A stretch of 57,545 nucleotides of DNA, taken from a virus. Every line of letters starts with the position of its first letter. The stretch's first letter is position 1. This document shows positions 49,189 through 56,480 of the stretch, piece after piece. The position numbers were made by a program, and so were the translations under genes. The notes beneath the pieces were generated by a model. It ran no database searches and was not told the DNA's origin. It was given only the letters and a program-made list of their open reading frames with translations. The stretch is from positions 1-57,545 of the IMG/VR virus record IMGVR_UViG_3300010413_000035, one strand, 5' to 3'.

Positions 49189-49593
49189 ATGAAATATGAA
49201 GAAATGAAAGAGCCTAATAATTATTTGAATGATAATAAAAATTTAAGTTATGTTGAAATAGCCAGAAAAGGTTTTGAGCTAATAAATTTAATAAGAGACT
49301 GGAATAAAGAAAATGATTTTGAAACTTGGGACGAGATTAGTTATGAAAGAAAATTAATTTTAATTGAAAATGTAAAAGCAGTTGAAGAAAATCCGAATTT
49401 GACAAGCAAAGAAGAGCATAATAAGTGGATGAATGCAAGACTAGCGTGTGGCTGGAAGTATGCTCCAGTTACAAATAGAAGTAAAAAAGAACATTCTTGT
49501 CTAGTCCCTTATAAAGAACTTAATTTTTACCAAAAGTTAAAAGATAAATTATGGCTGGAACTGGTTAAAAATTTGCTGGAAGAATATAAATAA
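49189..49593 (+). CDS. RyR-domain protein, 134 aa
   Basis: The ATG at 49189 follows GGAAGGGGATAATAAA; the TTG-type frame at 49171 is not needed. The segment EEHNKWMNARLACGWKYAPV (about 79-98), then KKEHSCLVPYKELNFYQKLKD, is the RyR repeat domain pattern found in phages and in ryanodine receptors. Phage RyR proteins have been suggested to bind nucleotide-type ligands, so interference with host nucleotide signalling is a possible role. The domain call is good; the role is inference. Confidence 0.82.
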   Translation: MKYEEMKEPNNYLNDNKNLSYVEIARKGFELINLIRDWNKENDFETWDEISYERKLILIENVKAVEENPNLTSKEEHNKWMNARLACGWKYAPVTNRSKKEHSCLVPYKELNFYQKLKDKLWLELVKNLLEEYK

Positions 49594-49612
49594 ATTTAGG
49601 GGGATAAATATT

Positions 49613-49981
49613 ATGTTAAAGAAAGCATTTTTTGTTATTGAAAAAGATGGAAAATATGAGAGTTTTTTTGATGAGAATATAATTTTTAAAATAACATGTG
49701 ATATTGAAAAACTTGAGAATAGTGAAGAAGAAGAAAGAACTAAAAATATAAAAATAATTTTTGAAAGTGAAAAAATAAGATATGATGCTGTTATTACATT
49801 TGAAAATAAAAAATTATATGAAGGGTTTAGTGGGATAATTGAAATAGAAGATTTACTTAAATTAGCTATTTTGGATAATGGAACACTTGAAATTTGGATA
49901 ACCAATGGGAATTTAAATTATTTAGGAATATTGACAGGATATAATGTTATTGATACTAAAAAAATAACTTGGAATGGTTAA
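49613..49981 (+). CDS. hypothetical early protein, 122 aa
   Basis: Not recognised. TTAGGGGGATAAATATT before the ATG. Mostly beta with alternating hydrophobic residues and an acidic centre (KLENSEEEERTKN). Same operon. Confidence 0.72.
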   Translation: MLKKAFFVIEKDGKYESFFDENIIFKITCDIEKLENSEEEERTKNIKIIFESEKIRYDAVITFENKKLYEGFSGIIEIEDLLKLAILDNGTLEIWITNGNLNYLGILTGYNVIDTKKITWNG

Positions 49982-50002
49982 AAATAGAAAGGTTTTGAAA
50001 TT

Positions 50003-50320
50003 ATGAATGATAATAAATATAAAGCTGATATTAGAATTTTTCACATGACAGAAGACTTGGAATCAGATTATATAAAAGAATATATTAATTTAAATATGAA
50101 TAATTGCATGTATAAAGAAGATGTAAAAATAAATAATATTTATTTAACTATTAATTGTTATGATTTAACTATTGAATATATTGACTTAAAAAAAGGAAAA
50201 ATAAAAACAACAGAAGTCATTCCAAATCATAATATTTTAGGATATAGAATGCAAGAACAAACGAAAAATTATTATGATATAGATATATTTGTAAAAAATA
50301 TTTTAATGTGGAAGGAATAA
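50003..50320 (+). CDS. hypothetical early protein, 105 aa
   Basis: Not recognised. AAAGGTTTTGAAATT before the ATG. Beta-rich, with two Cys near residues 34 and 51. Same operon. Confidence 0.7.
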   Translation: MNDNKYKADIRIFHMTEDLESDYIKEYINLNMNNCMYKEDVKINNIYLTINCYDLTIEYIDLKKGKIKTTEVIPNHNILGYRMQEQTKNYYDIDIFVKNILMWKE

Positions 50321-50323
50321 TAA

Positions 50324-50485
50324 ATGTTAGATAATTTTATAACTTTTTATACTATTATTGGAACTATATTATTTATTATAGCAGTTACAATTGGCTTTAT
50401 GGTTGTAATTGCTATAAACCTAATTTATATTGTGGAAATTGTGGATAAAATTGTTGATAAATTTAGGGGGAATAAAAGTGGATAA
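50324..50485 (+). CDS. small membrane protein, 53 aa
   Basis: A frame behind GGAAGGAATAATAA. Residues about 6-38 form a long hydrophobic stretch, one or two membrane helices, followed by a charged tail. Overlaps the next gene by eight bases. Could act on the host membrane early in infection. Confidence 0.7.
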   Translation: MLDNFITFYTIIGTILFIIAVTIGFMVVIAINLIYIVEIVDKIVDKFRGNKSG

Positions 50486-50645
50486 ATTAAAAAAAGTAAC
50501 AACTCCAATTTATAGCAGTAATAAATGCCCAAACTGTAAAAATGATTTAGACTATTATTGGAATTTAACAACAAATTATTTAAATGTAAATTGTATAAAA
50601 TGTGATTTTGGGGATACCCCTTGGACGTATAAATTAATAAATTAA
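50478..50645 (+). CDS. zinc-ribbon protein, 55 aa, GTG start
   Basis: GTG at 50478 lies eight bases from TTAGGGGGAA, a better start than the upstream ATG at 50430 that would run through the membrane-protein gene. CPNC (residues 18-21) and CIKC (39-42) form a zinc ribbon; TPWTY follows. Possibly a nucleic-acid or polymerase-binding protein. Confidence 0.75.
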   Translation: MDKLKKVTTPIYSSNKCPNCKNDLDYYWNLTTNYLNVNCIKCDFGDTPWTYKLIN

Positions 50646-50662
50646 TGAAAGGATGATAAAAA

Positions 50663-50791
50663 ATGAATTGTTTACAATGTCAAGTCGGCGAGGCTGAAAA
50701 AATAGAAGATTTAAAAGACGGAAATGGGAATGTTATTGGTGCTAAATACAGATGCAAAAAATGTGGTCATAATTTTGTAGTTTATGATTAA
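50663..50791 (+). CDS. zinc-ribbon protein, 42 aa
   Basis: Starts MNCLQCQVGEAEKIEDLKDG behind GAAAGGATGATAAAAA. CLQC (3-6) and CKKC (31-34) with GHNF after. It looks similar to the protein at 56481-56606 (CGICG...CVKCGA), so these may be paralogues. Last protein gene before the small RNA. Confidence 0.75.
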   Translation: MNCLQCQVGEAEKIEDLKDGNGNVIGAKYRCKKCGHNFVVYD

Positions 50792-50802
50792 AATTAAAAA
50801 AA

Positions 50803-50834
50803 GTATTGCAATGTATGACGAACTATGATATTAT
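50803..50834 (+). promoter_or_regulatory. promoter of the tRNA-like small RNA, with operator
   Basis: TTGCAA (50806-50811), 17 bp, TATTAT (50829-50834). The operator GTATTGCAATGTATGAC (50803-50819) is a diverged copy. Predicted start near 50841. Confidence 0.83.
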
Positions 50835-50847
50835 ATTGTTAATAGTT

Positions 50848-50920
50848 AAGGCTATAGTTCAAAGGAAGGATACTCCTAGGGGCAGTGGAGAGATTTACAG
50901 TTCGAGTCTGTAATAGCCTT
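50848..50920 (+). tRNA. tRNA-like element without a canonical anticodon loop
   Basis: 73 bases. Acceptor AAGGCTA/TAGCCTT perfect. U8-A9 are followed by D stem GTTC/GGAT with G18-G19-like GG at 50864-50865. The T arm is TTACAG-TTCGAGT-CTGTAA, with a canonical loop but 6 bp instead of 5. The anticodon arm has only CTCC/GGAG (50873-50876, 50887-50890) around a ten-base loop TAGGGGCAGT, and no U33-anticodon-purine arrangement can be placed. The CCA end is not encoded. It is either a decayed tRNA or a tRNA mimic. Confidence 0.68.
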
Positions 50921-51041
50921 ATAGTAAGTAAACAAATTGATTAATAGGAAAATAGTCACATAATAATAATAATAATAACAATTTATCCCGATACCCTATA
51001 AATATCGGGACTCCCTAGAAAGAACGAGTCAAATAATTAGT

Positions 51042-51075
51042 AAAAAAAGTGTGTTTGTTGCTACACACTTTTTTT
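51042..51075 (+). terminator. intrinsic terminator of the small RNA
   Basis: AAAAAAGTGTG (51043-51053) pairs with 51064-51074, ten-base loop. Confidence 0.92.
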
Positions 51076-51106
51076 ATACAAAAAATTAATGAAAGGATTG
51101 TAAATT

Positions 51107-51529
51107 ATGGATAATGAAAAAAGCCAAAATGCAAAGGAAATTGATTTGCTTTTAAGTGAGATGGGTATTTTAAAAACTAAAGAAGATTCTAGACTAGCAG
51201 AATTAAAAGAAATTTTTAAAAAACATGATATAGAATCAATAGAAGATTTTTTATATTTATATGATAATCAACAAATTCATTTTGCAAAAACTGACTTTCA
51301 ATCAACTCATGAACTTATATGTAATTGTGGGGTAAAGTTAATTCTTAAAGATTCTGACGAAAATGTAAAAAAATTAATAGCTTATGAAAAAGAAAATAAA
51401 AAACCTTTGACAATAAATCTTGAAAGTAAAAGATTTTTTTGTCCAGTTTGTGGTAATCAATTTAGAACTGTTTGGAATGTAATAGGAATTGAAATATTTA
51501 ATTTTAAAAAAATAAATATTGGAGGATAA
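51107..51529 (+). CDS. zinc-binding early protein, 140 aa
   Basis: GAAAGGATTGTAAATT before the ATG. N-terminal two thirds helical and acidic. CNC (about 73-75) and CPVCGNQF (about 112-119) are probable zinc ligands. Its stop codon is embedded in GGAGGATAA, which looks like the ribosome binding site of a gene that is no longer there (see findings). Confidence 0.72.
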   Translation: MDNEKSQNAKEIDLLLSEMGILKTKEDSRLAELKEIFKKHDIESIEDFLYLYDNQQIHFAKTDFQSTHELICNCGVKLILKDSDENVKKLIAYEKENKKPLTINLESKRFFCPVCGNQFRTVWNVIGIEIFNFKKINIGG

Positions 51530-51572
51530 TAAAATTAATTCTTAGCTTCTTTTTTATTTTTTTTGCAAAAAA

Positions 51573-51604
51573 GTATTGCAATGTAGCACAAACGATTATA
51601 TAAT
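51573..51604 (+). promoter_or_regulatory. early promoter cassette with operator
   Basis: TTGCAA (51576-51581), 17 bp, TATAAT (51599-51604), operator GTATTGCAATGTAGCAC (51573-51589). Confidence 0.9.
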
Positions 51605-51648
51605 ATAGTTGTAGCAACAAAATATTATTATTTAAGGGAGATGTTATT

Positions 51649-52206
51649 ATGAATTTAGTTAAATTATCAAAAGAAATTAAAGAAATTTTAGAAGAGGGAA
51701 TCGCTAATGTTTTTGTATGGAAGGTAAAAAGAAGCTGGAACTATAAAATATTTTGGTATGATGATCCTGCCAATGATATTTATTCAAATGAAGATTTAAA
51801 AGAAATTAACAAAATAAAATCAATTGATAAATGTTATTTAGAATTGAATGGATATAATGATTTCTTAGCATATACATTAAGTTATATTAAAGAAAGAATT
51901 ATAAGGCAATATGAAACTAACAAGGAACAAATATCTGGAGAACTTCCAAAGTTGCAAAGAAAATTATTAAAAATTATTGAGGAAAATGAAACAAAAAATA
52001 AAATAGAAATTATCGAAAGTTTGGAAAATGATAAAATTTTCATACTAAAAGGATTTTATAAAGCAAGTGTTAATATATGTAAAATGAAAATAAAAGCAGT
52101 TGAAGTTGGAACTAATTTAAAAGAGAATCAAGATGTTACAAATTATATTTATTTTATTAATAATTGCTATATTGAGGCAATGTTGAAATTAAAAGAAGCT
52201 AATTAG
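51649..52206 (+). CDS. hypothetical early protein, 185 aa
   Basis: Not recognised. First gene behind the operator promoter; AAGGGAG lies ten bases from the ATG. Helical, Lys/Glu/Ile-rich, with a Trp pair near 24-31 and a YLELNGYNDFLAYTL segment near 63-77. No membrane segment. Confidence 0.75.
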   Translation: MNLVKLSKEIKEILEEGIANVFVWKVKRSWNYKIFWYDDPANDIYSNEDLKEINKIKSIDKCYLELNGYNDFLAYTLSYIKERIIRQYETNKEQISGELPKLQRKLLKIIEENETKNKIEIIESLENDKIFILKGFYKASVNICKMKIKAVEVGTNLKENQDVTNYIYFINNCYIEAMLKLKEAN

Positions 52207-52218
52207 AAGGGATAAAAA

Positions 52219-52320
52219 ATGGTACTTAATAAAATTATAGCTTTTATAGTAATAGTATTTATACTAAGTTTAGCAATTGAACAAGCTATAAAAGCAAATA
52301 ACAAATATAATAAAAGTTAA
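52219..52320 (+). CDS. small single-helix membrane protein, 33 aa
   Basis: Reads MVLNKIIAFIVIVFILSLAI then a charged tail. AGAAGGGATAAAAA before the ATG. One membrane helix at residues 5-20. Followed by a terminator. Unknown. Confidence 0.65.
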   Translation: MVLNKIIAFIVIVFILSLAIEQAIKANNKYNKS

Positions 52321-52347
52321 AAAAGGGGATTTATATTCCCCTTTTTA
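52321..52347 (+). terminator. intrinsic terminator
   Basis: AAAAGGGGA/TCCCCTTTT stem with a short loop. The next gene's ribosome binding site follows at once. Confidence 0.85.
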
Positions 52348-52361
52348 GAAAGGATAATAAA

Positions 52362-52478
52362 ATGAAAATAAATATTATAAAAGTTGATTTTTGGTGTGAA
52401 TTAATGCAGTTAGATGTTGCCGAATGTCCTGACAATATGGACTGCGACGAGGAATGTAGCGAAAACGATAAAAAATAA
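52362..52478 (+). CDS. small Cys-rich acidic protein, 38 aa
   Basis: Starts MKINIIKVDFWCELMQLDVA behind GAAAGGATAATAAA. Cys at 12, 22, 28 and 32 in an acidic context may bind metal. Precedes the Nudix gene by 19 bases. Unknown. Confidence 0.62.
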   Translation: MKINIIKVDFWCELMQLDVAECPDNMDCDEECSENDKK

Positions 52479-52497
52479 TAAAAGGAATGATAATAAA

Positions 52498-53007
52498 ATG
52501 AATTTTAATAACAAACCAAACAAACAAATATTTGATAAAAACGGAGTTGAACATTGGGTCTCCAGAAGTATTTCAATGTTGGGACTAGTATATTGTTTAA
52601 CAGATGATGAAATTTATATTTTGGCAACAAAACGTGGGTCTGCAGTTAACTATTCCAACAAATGGTGTTTAGTTTGTGGATATTTGGACTATAATGAATC
52701 AATTCTTGAAGGAATCTGCAGGGAGGTTTATGAAGAAACAAATTTGTTTATTCCACCTTGTAATTTTACACTTTGGGGAATTGAAGACGACCCGACTAAA
52801 GATGAAAGGGAAAATATAACATTTAGATATTATTCTAAAGTGGATGAGGATTTTTATTTGGAATCATATATAAATATTTCTAGGGTCTGCAATAATGAAA
52901 CCTTGGAAGTTAAGTGGATAAATTATAAAGATATTGCCTTGTATGATTGGGCATTTAATCATTTTGAACTTTTAAAAGAATATAAAGAAGCTGGAAAATT
53001 TATATGA
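52498..53007 (+). CDS. Nudix hydrolase
   Basis: 169 residues from the ATG behind AAAGGAATGATAATAAA. The Nudix box starts at G61: GYLDYNE...REVYEETN, with R75, E76, E79 and E80 all in place. The usual Gly near the end is Asn82. Nudix enzymes cleave nucleoside diphosphate derivatives; in phages this can mean NAD-type metabolites, nucleotide clean-up or RNA-cap removal. The substrate cannot be told. Confidence 0.87.
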   Translation: MNFNNKPNKQIFDKNGVEHWVSRSISMLGLVYCLTDDEIYILATKRGSAVNYSNKWCLVCGYLDYNESILEGICREVYEETNLFIPPCNFTLWGIEDDPTKDERENITFRYYSKVDEDFYLESYINISRVCNNETLEVKWINYKDIALYDWAFNHFELLKEYKEAGKFI

Positions 53008-53058
53008 TTGGATATAGCAAAACAATATGATTTAACAATAATATATTAACTTATATAT

Positions 53059-53101
53059 AAAAAGAAGCTTAGAAACTAAAAAAATTCTAAGCTTCTTTTT
53101 T
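53059..53101 (+). terminator. intrinsic terminator, AAGCTT family
   Basis: AAAAAGAAGCTTAGAA (53059-53074) pairs with 53085-53100. Nearly the same terminator is repeated at 53531-53574. Confidence 0.93.
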
Positions 53102-53119
53102 AAATTATTTTTTAAAAAT

Positions 53120-53185
53120 GTATTGCATTGTAGCACATAAAGAGTTATAATATATTTAACGGGTTAAGCAATACCGATTATATTT
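53120..53185 (+). promoter_or_regulatory. early promoter cassette with operator and leader hairpin
   Basis: TTGCAT (53123-53128), 17 bp, TATAAT (53146-53151), operator GTATTGCATTGTAGCAC (53120-53136). The leader contains a CGG...ACCG pairing (about 53160-53177), a variant of the AGG/CCT hairpin elsewhere. Confidence 0.9.
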
Positions 53186-53204
53186 TAAGGGAGATTTTAT
53201 TATT

Positions 53205-53522
53205 ATGACTAATACAACTATGAACAGAAAACATTACATCGCTTATTTAACAGTTAGAACTAAGGTTATAGACCAACTAGAAAGAATTTTGAAAGATGAA
53301 GCTGAATATAAAAGTAATGAAAATTATGTAAAATTAGAAAATTTATTAAATGAAATTAAAAAAGTTGAAACACCAACAACAAAAGAAGAATTAAAAACTG
53401 CAGTTAATACAGTATTAGTAAATGAAAAAAAAGTTGAGCCAGTTATGGAAAAATTATTTAGTTTTATACAATTCAAGAAAGTAACTGAAGGAATGGAAGT
53501 AATGGAAGTTAAATATATGTAA
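53205..53522 (+). CDS. hypothetical early protein, 105 aa
   Basis: Not recognised. AAGGGAG nine bases before the ATG. Helical, Lys/Glu/Val-rich. A single-gene cassette between an operator promoter and the terminator at 53531-53574. Confidence 0.75.
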   Translation: MTNTTMNRKHYIAYLTVRTKVIDQLERILKDEAEYKSNENYVKLENLLNEIKKVETPTTKEELKTAVNTVLVNEKKVEPVMEKLFSFIQFKKVTEGMEVMEVKYM

Positions 53523-53530
53523 AAGTTTTA

Positions 53531-53574
53531 AAAAAAAGAAGCTTAGAAAATAAAAATTCTAAGCTTCTTTTTTT
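53531..53574. terminator. bidirectional terminator, AAGCTT family
   Basis: AAAAAGAAGCTTAGAA-type arms as at 53059-53101. It serves both the plus gene to its left and the minus Rha gene to its right. Confidence 0.93.
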
Positions 53575-54319
53575 ATTTATTTAAATTATTAAATTCAATT
53601 TGTTTAAATTCTATATTTGGCAATACTTCTTTAACTCCTAAACTATTACTCATTTCGACAACTCTTTTTTTAGCTATTTGAAATATTTCTTTATAAAATA
53701 ATTCCTTTTTCATTCCTTCAATAATTGCAGTTTTAACAATCATATCTGCAACTATAATTTTACTAAGTTGTGTTATATTTAAGATTTCTCTTACATTTTT
53801 AAATTTTTCTTGTAGCATAAAAAAAGCTGAATTTTCCATTTTTGAAAACAACATATAATATCTATCTGCTGACTTGCTACCTTGTTTTTTAGCATATTGA
53901 ATAAAATCTTTTATAATATCGGTTTCTTGCTTTCTTCCTATTTTAGAACGGTTTCTTGTTTCTATATATTGTTGATTCTGCTTTTGTGTTTTTTGTTCTA
54001 GTATCCATTTACGCATATTAAAAAACTCTTTTGTTATTTTCTTTTTAAATTCCAATACTTTGTCATTTTCATTTTGTTTGACTCTTAACATCATAATTAA
54101 AAATGTTAATTGCTGTTCGTTTAAATAGTAAATTATGGTAGGTTTTCCATGTCTTTGGGACATTTCAAATTCTATTACTTTATTTTCCAATTCGTCAAAA
54201 TCTTTTCTATATTGTTTAATTAAATTTGATATACTTTTATGAGTTCTTTTCAATTCCCTTGAAACTATTAAACTAGTTGTTAATGGTTCATTATTTTTCA
54301 ATAAAACTAATGCTGTCAT
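53573..54319 (-). CDS. Rha-family regulatory protein
   Basis: 248 residues. The N-terminal Rha domain spans about 12-110: TTSLIVSRELKRTHKSISNL, a FEMSQRHGKPTIIYYLNEQQ segment and LTFLIMMLR. A second helical domain (about 140-240) is family-specific. Phage Rha proteins act in phage-host regulation and are often linked to antirepression. GGAGTTAAACA precedes the ATG. Its promoter carries two 18-bp direct repeats, consistent with autoregulation. Confidence 0.85.
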   Translation of the reverse strand: MTALVLLKNNEPLTTSLIVSRELKRTHKSISNLIKQYRKDFDELENKVIEFEMSQRHGKPTIIYYLNEQQLTFLIMMLRVKQNENDKVLEFKKKITKEFFNMRKWILEQKTQKQNQQYIETRNRSKIGRKQETDIIKDFIQYAKKQGSKSADRYYMLFSKMENSAFFMLQEKFKNVREILNITQLSKIIVADMIVKTAIIEGMKKELFYKEIFQIAKKRVVEMSNSLGVKEVLPNIEFKQIEFNNLNK

Positions 54320-54337
54320 TGTTTAACTCCTTTTTAA

Positions 54338-54383
54338 AATATTTATTCTATTATACCATATCAAGAATATTTATTCTATTATA
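54338..54383 (-). promoter_or_regulatory. duplicated 18-bp operator at the Rha promoter
   Basis: AATATTTATTCTATTATA occurs at 54338-54355 and again at 54366-54383, 28 bp apart (about 2.7 helical turns). Each contains a GAATA/TATTC-type dyad or its edge. The minus-strand TATAAT of the Rha gene lies within the first copy. The right copy is close to the divergent early promoter at 54406. Confidence 0.82.
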
Positions 54384-54402
54384 TTATTTATTTTTAAAAA
54401 AT

Positions 54403-54465
54403 GTATTGCAATGTAGCACACTTAGAGTTATAATAGTATTAGAGGTTGAGGTTAAACCTACTATA
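54403..54465 (+). promoter_or_regulatory. early promoter cassette with operator and leader hairpin
   Basis: TTGCAA (54406-54411), 17 bp, TATAAT (54429-54434), operator 54403-54419. The leader AGGTTGAGGTTAAACCT forms the same hairpin as at 866-884; the two cassettes are almost identical over about 60 bp. Confidence 0.9.
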
Positions 54466-54490
54466 TATTAATTCTAGGGGGATTTATATT

Positions 54491-54835
54491 ATGAGAAAAG
54501 CATATTTTGCAGGAAATTTAAACGGTGGCAAAGTTTGGGAAGTTAACAAAGGTCAAGGAAATATAAAAATTATAAGAATTTCCGAGGATAAAGTTGCAGT
54601 TTTTAGTTTGAATAAAAGAGGCAAATATAACATGAGAATTAAAGATATTTTAAAAGTAGGTTTTGAATTAAAACAAACTGACGAAAATATAGAGCCTTGG
54701 TTAATAAGCAATACTACATTTTTACAACTAGATAAATTTCAAAAATGCCAAAGAGCAGAGTCAATGGAAAATAAAATTATTAATATAATTGATATTTTCA
54801 GAATTGCAAATGCTAAAAGAAGTATAGGCTGTTAA
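54491..54835 (+). CDS. hypothetical early protein, 114 aa
   Basis: The ATG at 54491 follows TAGGGGGATTTATATT; the frame from 54446 would start in the leader hairpin. Residues about 20-60 are beta-rich (NIKIIRISEDKVAVFSLNKR; GKYNMRIKDILKV), similar in style to the centre of the 910-1497 protein, which sits behind a near-identical promoter. Unknown. Confidence 0.75.
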   Translation: MRKAYFAGNLNGGKVWEVNKGQGNIKIIRISEDKVAVFSLNKRGKYNMRIKDILKVGFELKQTDENIEPWLISNTTFLQLDKFQKCQRAESMENKIINIIDIFRIANAKRSIGC

Positions 54836-54843
54836 TTAAAAAT

Positions 54844-54865
54844 AAGGGGAGATTTATTCTCCCTT
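54844..54865 (+). terminator. weak hairpin between early genes
   Basis: AAGGGGAG and CTCCCTT arms with a 7-base loop, no long T-tract. Confidence 0.5.
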
Positions 54866-54890
54866 AAAATATATTTAGGGGGATTCAAAT

Positions 54891-55130
54891 ATGAAAAATA
54901 TAAATGTAATAGTAGAAAATATTAATGGGGATTTAGAAGTTAGAAAAAGCAAAGTTGAGTATATTGGTAAAGATGTAAATGTAACAGTCAAATTTGATGA
55001 AGAAATAATAAAATATACAATTACCAAAAATGATTTTAATTTTATTATAGAAAAAACAAAAGAAAGTCCCGACCGAGCTGTTGGGGTAACATTTTTAAGA
55101 AATTTATCTTTTAATAAACAAGAATTATAA
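54891..55130 (+). CDS. hypothetical early protein, 79 aa
   Basis: Not recognised. TTAGGGGGATTCAAAT before the ATG. A small beta-rich protein (INVIVENINGDLEVRKSKVE). Confidence 0.7.
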   Translation: MKNINVIVENINGDLEVRKSKVEYIGKDVNVTVKFDEEIIKYTITKNDFNFIIEKTKESPDRAVGVTFLRNLSFNKQEL

Positions 55131-55149
55131 ATTAGAGGAGGCTTTTAAA

Positions 55150-55746
55150 ATGACTATACAATCACCAATAAATTCAATTATAAAATTTTTGAAAAATAAA
55201 ATAAATGATAAGGATACAAAAATAATTGTATCCTTTACAAACTGGCAAAATAAAAGGATTTATGTAAATTGCTATTTTAAAAATAAAAATTGGGAACAGT
55301 TAAAAGAATTAACAATATTTATTAATTTAAGAGATAACATGGTGTATTTAGGAAAATCATATAATATTGATTCATATATTGAAATAGCAGAAGATTTTAT
55401 AAAACATATTAAAGAAATTAAGCAAGATATAATTTTATTTCAGACTCCAAGTTTTATAAAAGCAATAGAACAAATTGTAAATGAAGATAATATATTAATT
55501 CATTTTACTAAATGGAAAAATAGGCTATATATTAATATTTATAAAAAACAGCCTGAAGATGTAAATTTTGAAATAATGAATTTTTATATAAAATATGATT
55601 TAACCAGCAGACTCAATTTGGTGCATGATAAATATTTAAAAGAAGGTTTAAAAGTAAAAGACTATATTAATATAATGGCATTTGAAATTTTTGAGTATTT
55701 TGTACAATACCAACAAGAAAATCGTAATTATTTAGGGGGATTTTAA
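55150..55746 (+). CDS. hypothetical early protein with internal repeat, 198 aa
   Basis: Not recognised. AGAGGAGGCTTTTAAA before the ATG. The two halves look alike: IIVSFTNWQNKRIYVNCYFK (about 25-44) versus ILIHFTKWKNRLYINIYKK (about 117-135), each followed by a LxIFINL/MNFYIKY strand and a helix. This suggests an internal duplication. No function assigned. Confidence 0.78.
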   Translation: MTIQSPINSIIKFLKNKINDKDTKIIVSFTNWQNKRIYVNCYFKNKNWEQLKELTIFINLRDNMVYLGKSYNIDSYIEIAEDFIKHIKEIKQDIILFQTPSFIKAIEQIVNEDNILIHFTKWKNRLYINIYKKQPEDVNFEIMNFYIKYDLTSRLNLVHDKYLKEGLKVKDYINIMAFEIFEYFVQYQQENRNYLGGF

Positions 55747-55747
55747 A

Positions 55748-56212
55748 ATGTATTTACCAATAACAAGAGAAATGATAAAAAAGAATATAGAAACTGAGAC
55801 TGTAATTCAATATTATAAATTCGATGATAAATATTATTTAAGTTGTGAAAACACTTTAATATCAAATGTAGATTTCTTTGACAAGATTGAAGAATTTATA
55901 AATGATGGAACTTTGAAAGAATATAAGTCTCCGTTTAACTGCACAAGAATATTTAAAAATGTAAGTGGTTATAGACCAGTATATCAAAAGGAATATTTAA
56001 AATTTATTGAAAATTATATGTATATTGAATTTAAGGGCAAATTAAAAGATATAACTTTAGTTATGGACAAACCTTGTATTTATGAGAATGAAGAGTTTAA
56101 AAATATAACTATATTCAAAAGTAAAAAAAATTATTTTACAGAAATGACTTCTGGAGCTGGTTTACCAATTGCAGGTCTTTTAATAGAAAAAAATAGTGAT
56201 TTAACAAAATAA
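55748..56212 (+). CDS. hypothetical early protein, 154 aa
   Basis: Not recognised. Starts one base after the previous stop region, with TTAGGGGGATTTTAAA before the ATG. Alpha/beta, aromatic, with Cys at about 37, 64 and 118. Last gene before a strong terminator. Confidence 0.72.
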   Translation: MYLPITREMIKKNIETETVIQYYKFDDKYYLSCENTLISNVDFFDKIEEFINDGTLKEYKSPFNCTRIFKNVSGYRPVYQKEYLKFIENYMYIEFKGKLKDITLVMDKPCIYENEEFKNITIFKSKKNYFTEMTSGAGLPIAGLLIEKNSDLTK

Positions 56213-56222
56213 AATTAAACAT

Positions 56223-56262
56223 AAAAATACAAAGTCTGGTTACTGGACTTTGTATTTTTTTT
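56223..56262 (+). terminator. intrinsic terminator
   Basis: AAAAATACAAAGTC (56223-56236) pairs with 56246-56259, nine-base loop, more T after. Confidence 0.93.
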
Positions 56263-56398
56263 ATATAAATACTAAAAAGTATAATAAAATAAAAAATATA
56301 TTGTTGTATATGATTTATATATTATAACTTGTTTCTAATTAAAATACAAATATGTTATATATTTCATTTTTGTAATATTAAACCTTTTTTAAAAAAAA

Positions 56399-56465
56399 GT
56401 ATTGCAATGTAGCACGAACGGAGTTATAATATATTTAGCGGTTGAAGTTAAGCCGACTACATTCT
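56399..56465 (+). promoter_or_regulatory. early promoter cassette with operator and leader hairpin
   Basis: TTGCAA (56402-56407), 17 bp, TATAAT (56425-56430), operator 56399-56415. The leader pairs CGG-TT with AA-GCCG, a compensatory variant of the AGGTT/AACCT hairpin. Confidence 0.9.
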
Positions 56466-56480
56466 AGGGGGTTTTATATT

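Larger units (their letters stand above)
50841..51075 (+). ncRNA. structured small RNA unit ending in a terminator
   Basis: Runs from the predicted start to the terminator, about 235 bases with no gene. It contains, in order, the tRNA-like domain (50848-50920), a hairpin TCCCGATA/TATCGGGA (50985-51009 region), a weaker GACTC/GAGTC pairing and the terminator AAAAAAGTGTG/CACACTTTTTT. Promoter, structures and terminator together indicate a discrete transcript. Confidence 0.72.

Noticed and set aside
54277-54471. 64-aa plus-strand frame over the Rha promoter region
   Set aside because: Covers operators and the early promoter, has no ribosome binding site, and the product is a Leu/Phe-rich translation of AT-rich control DNA.
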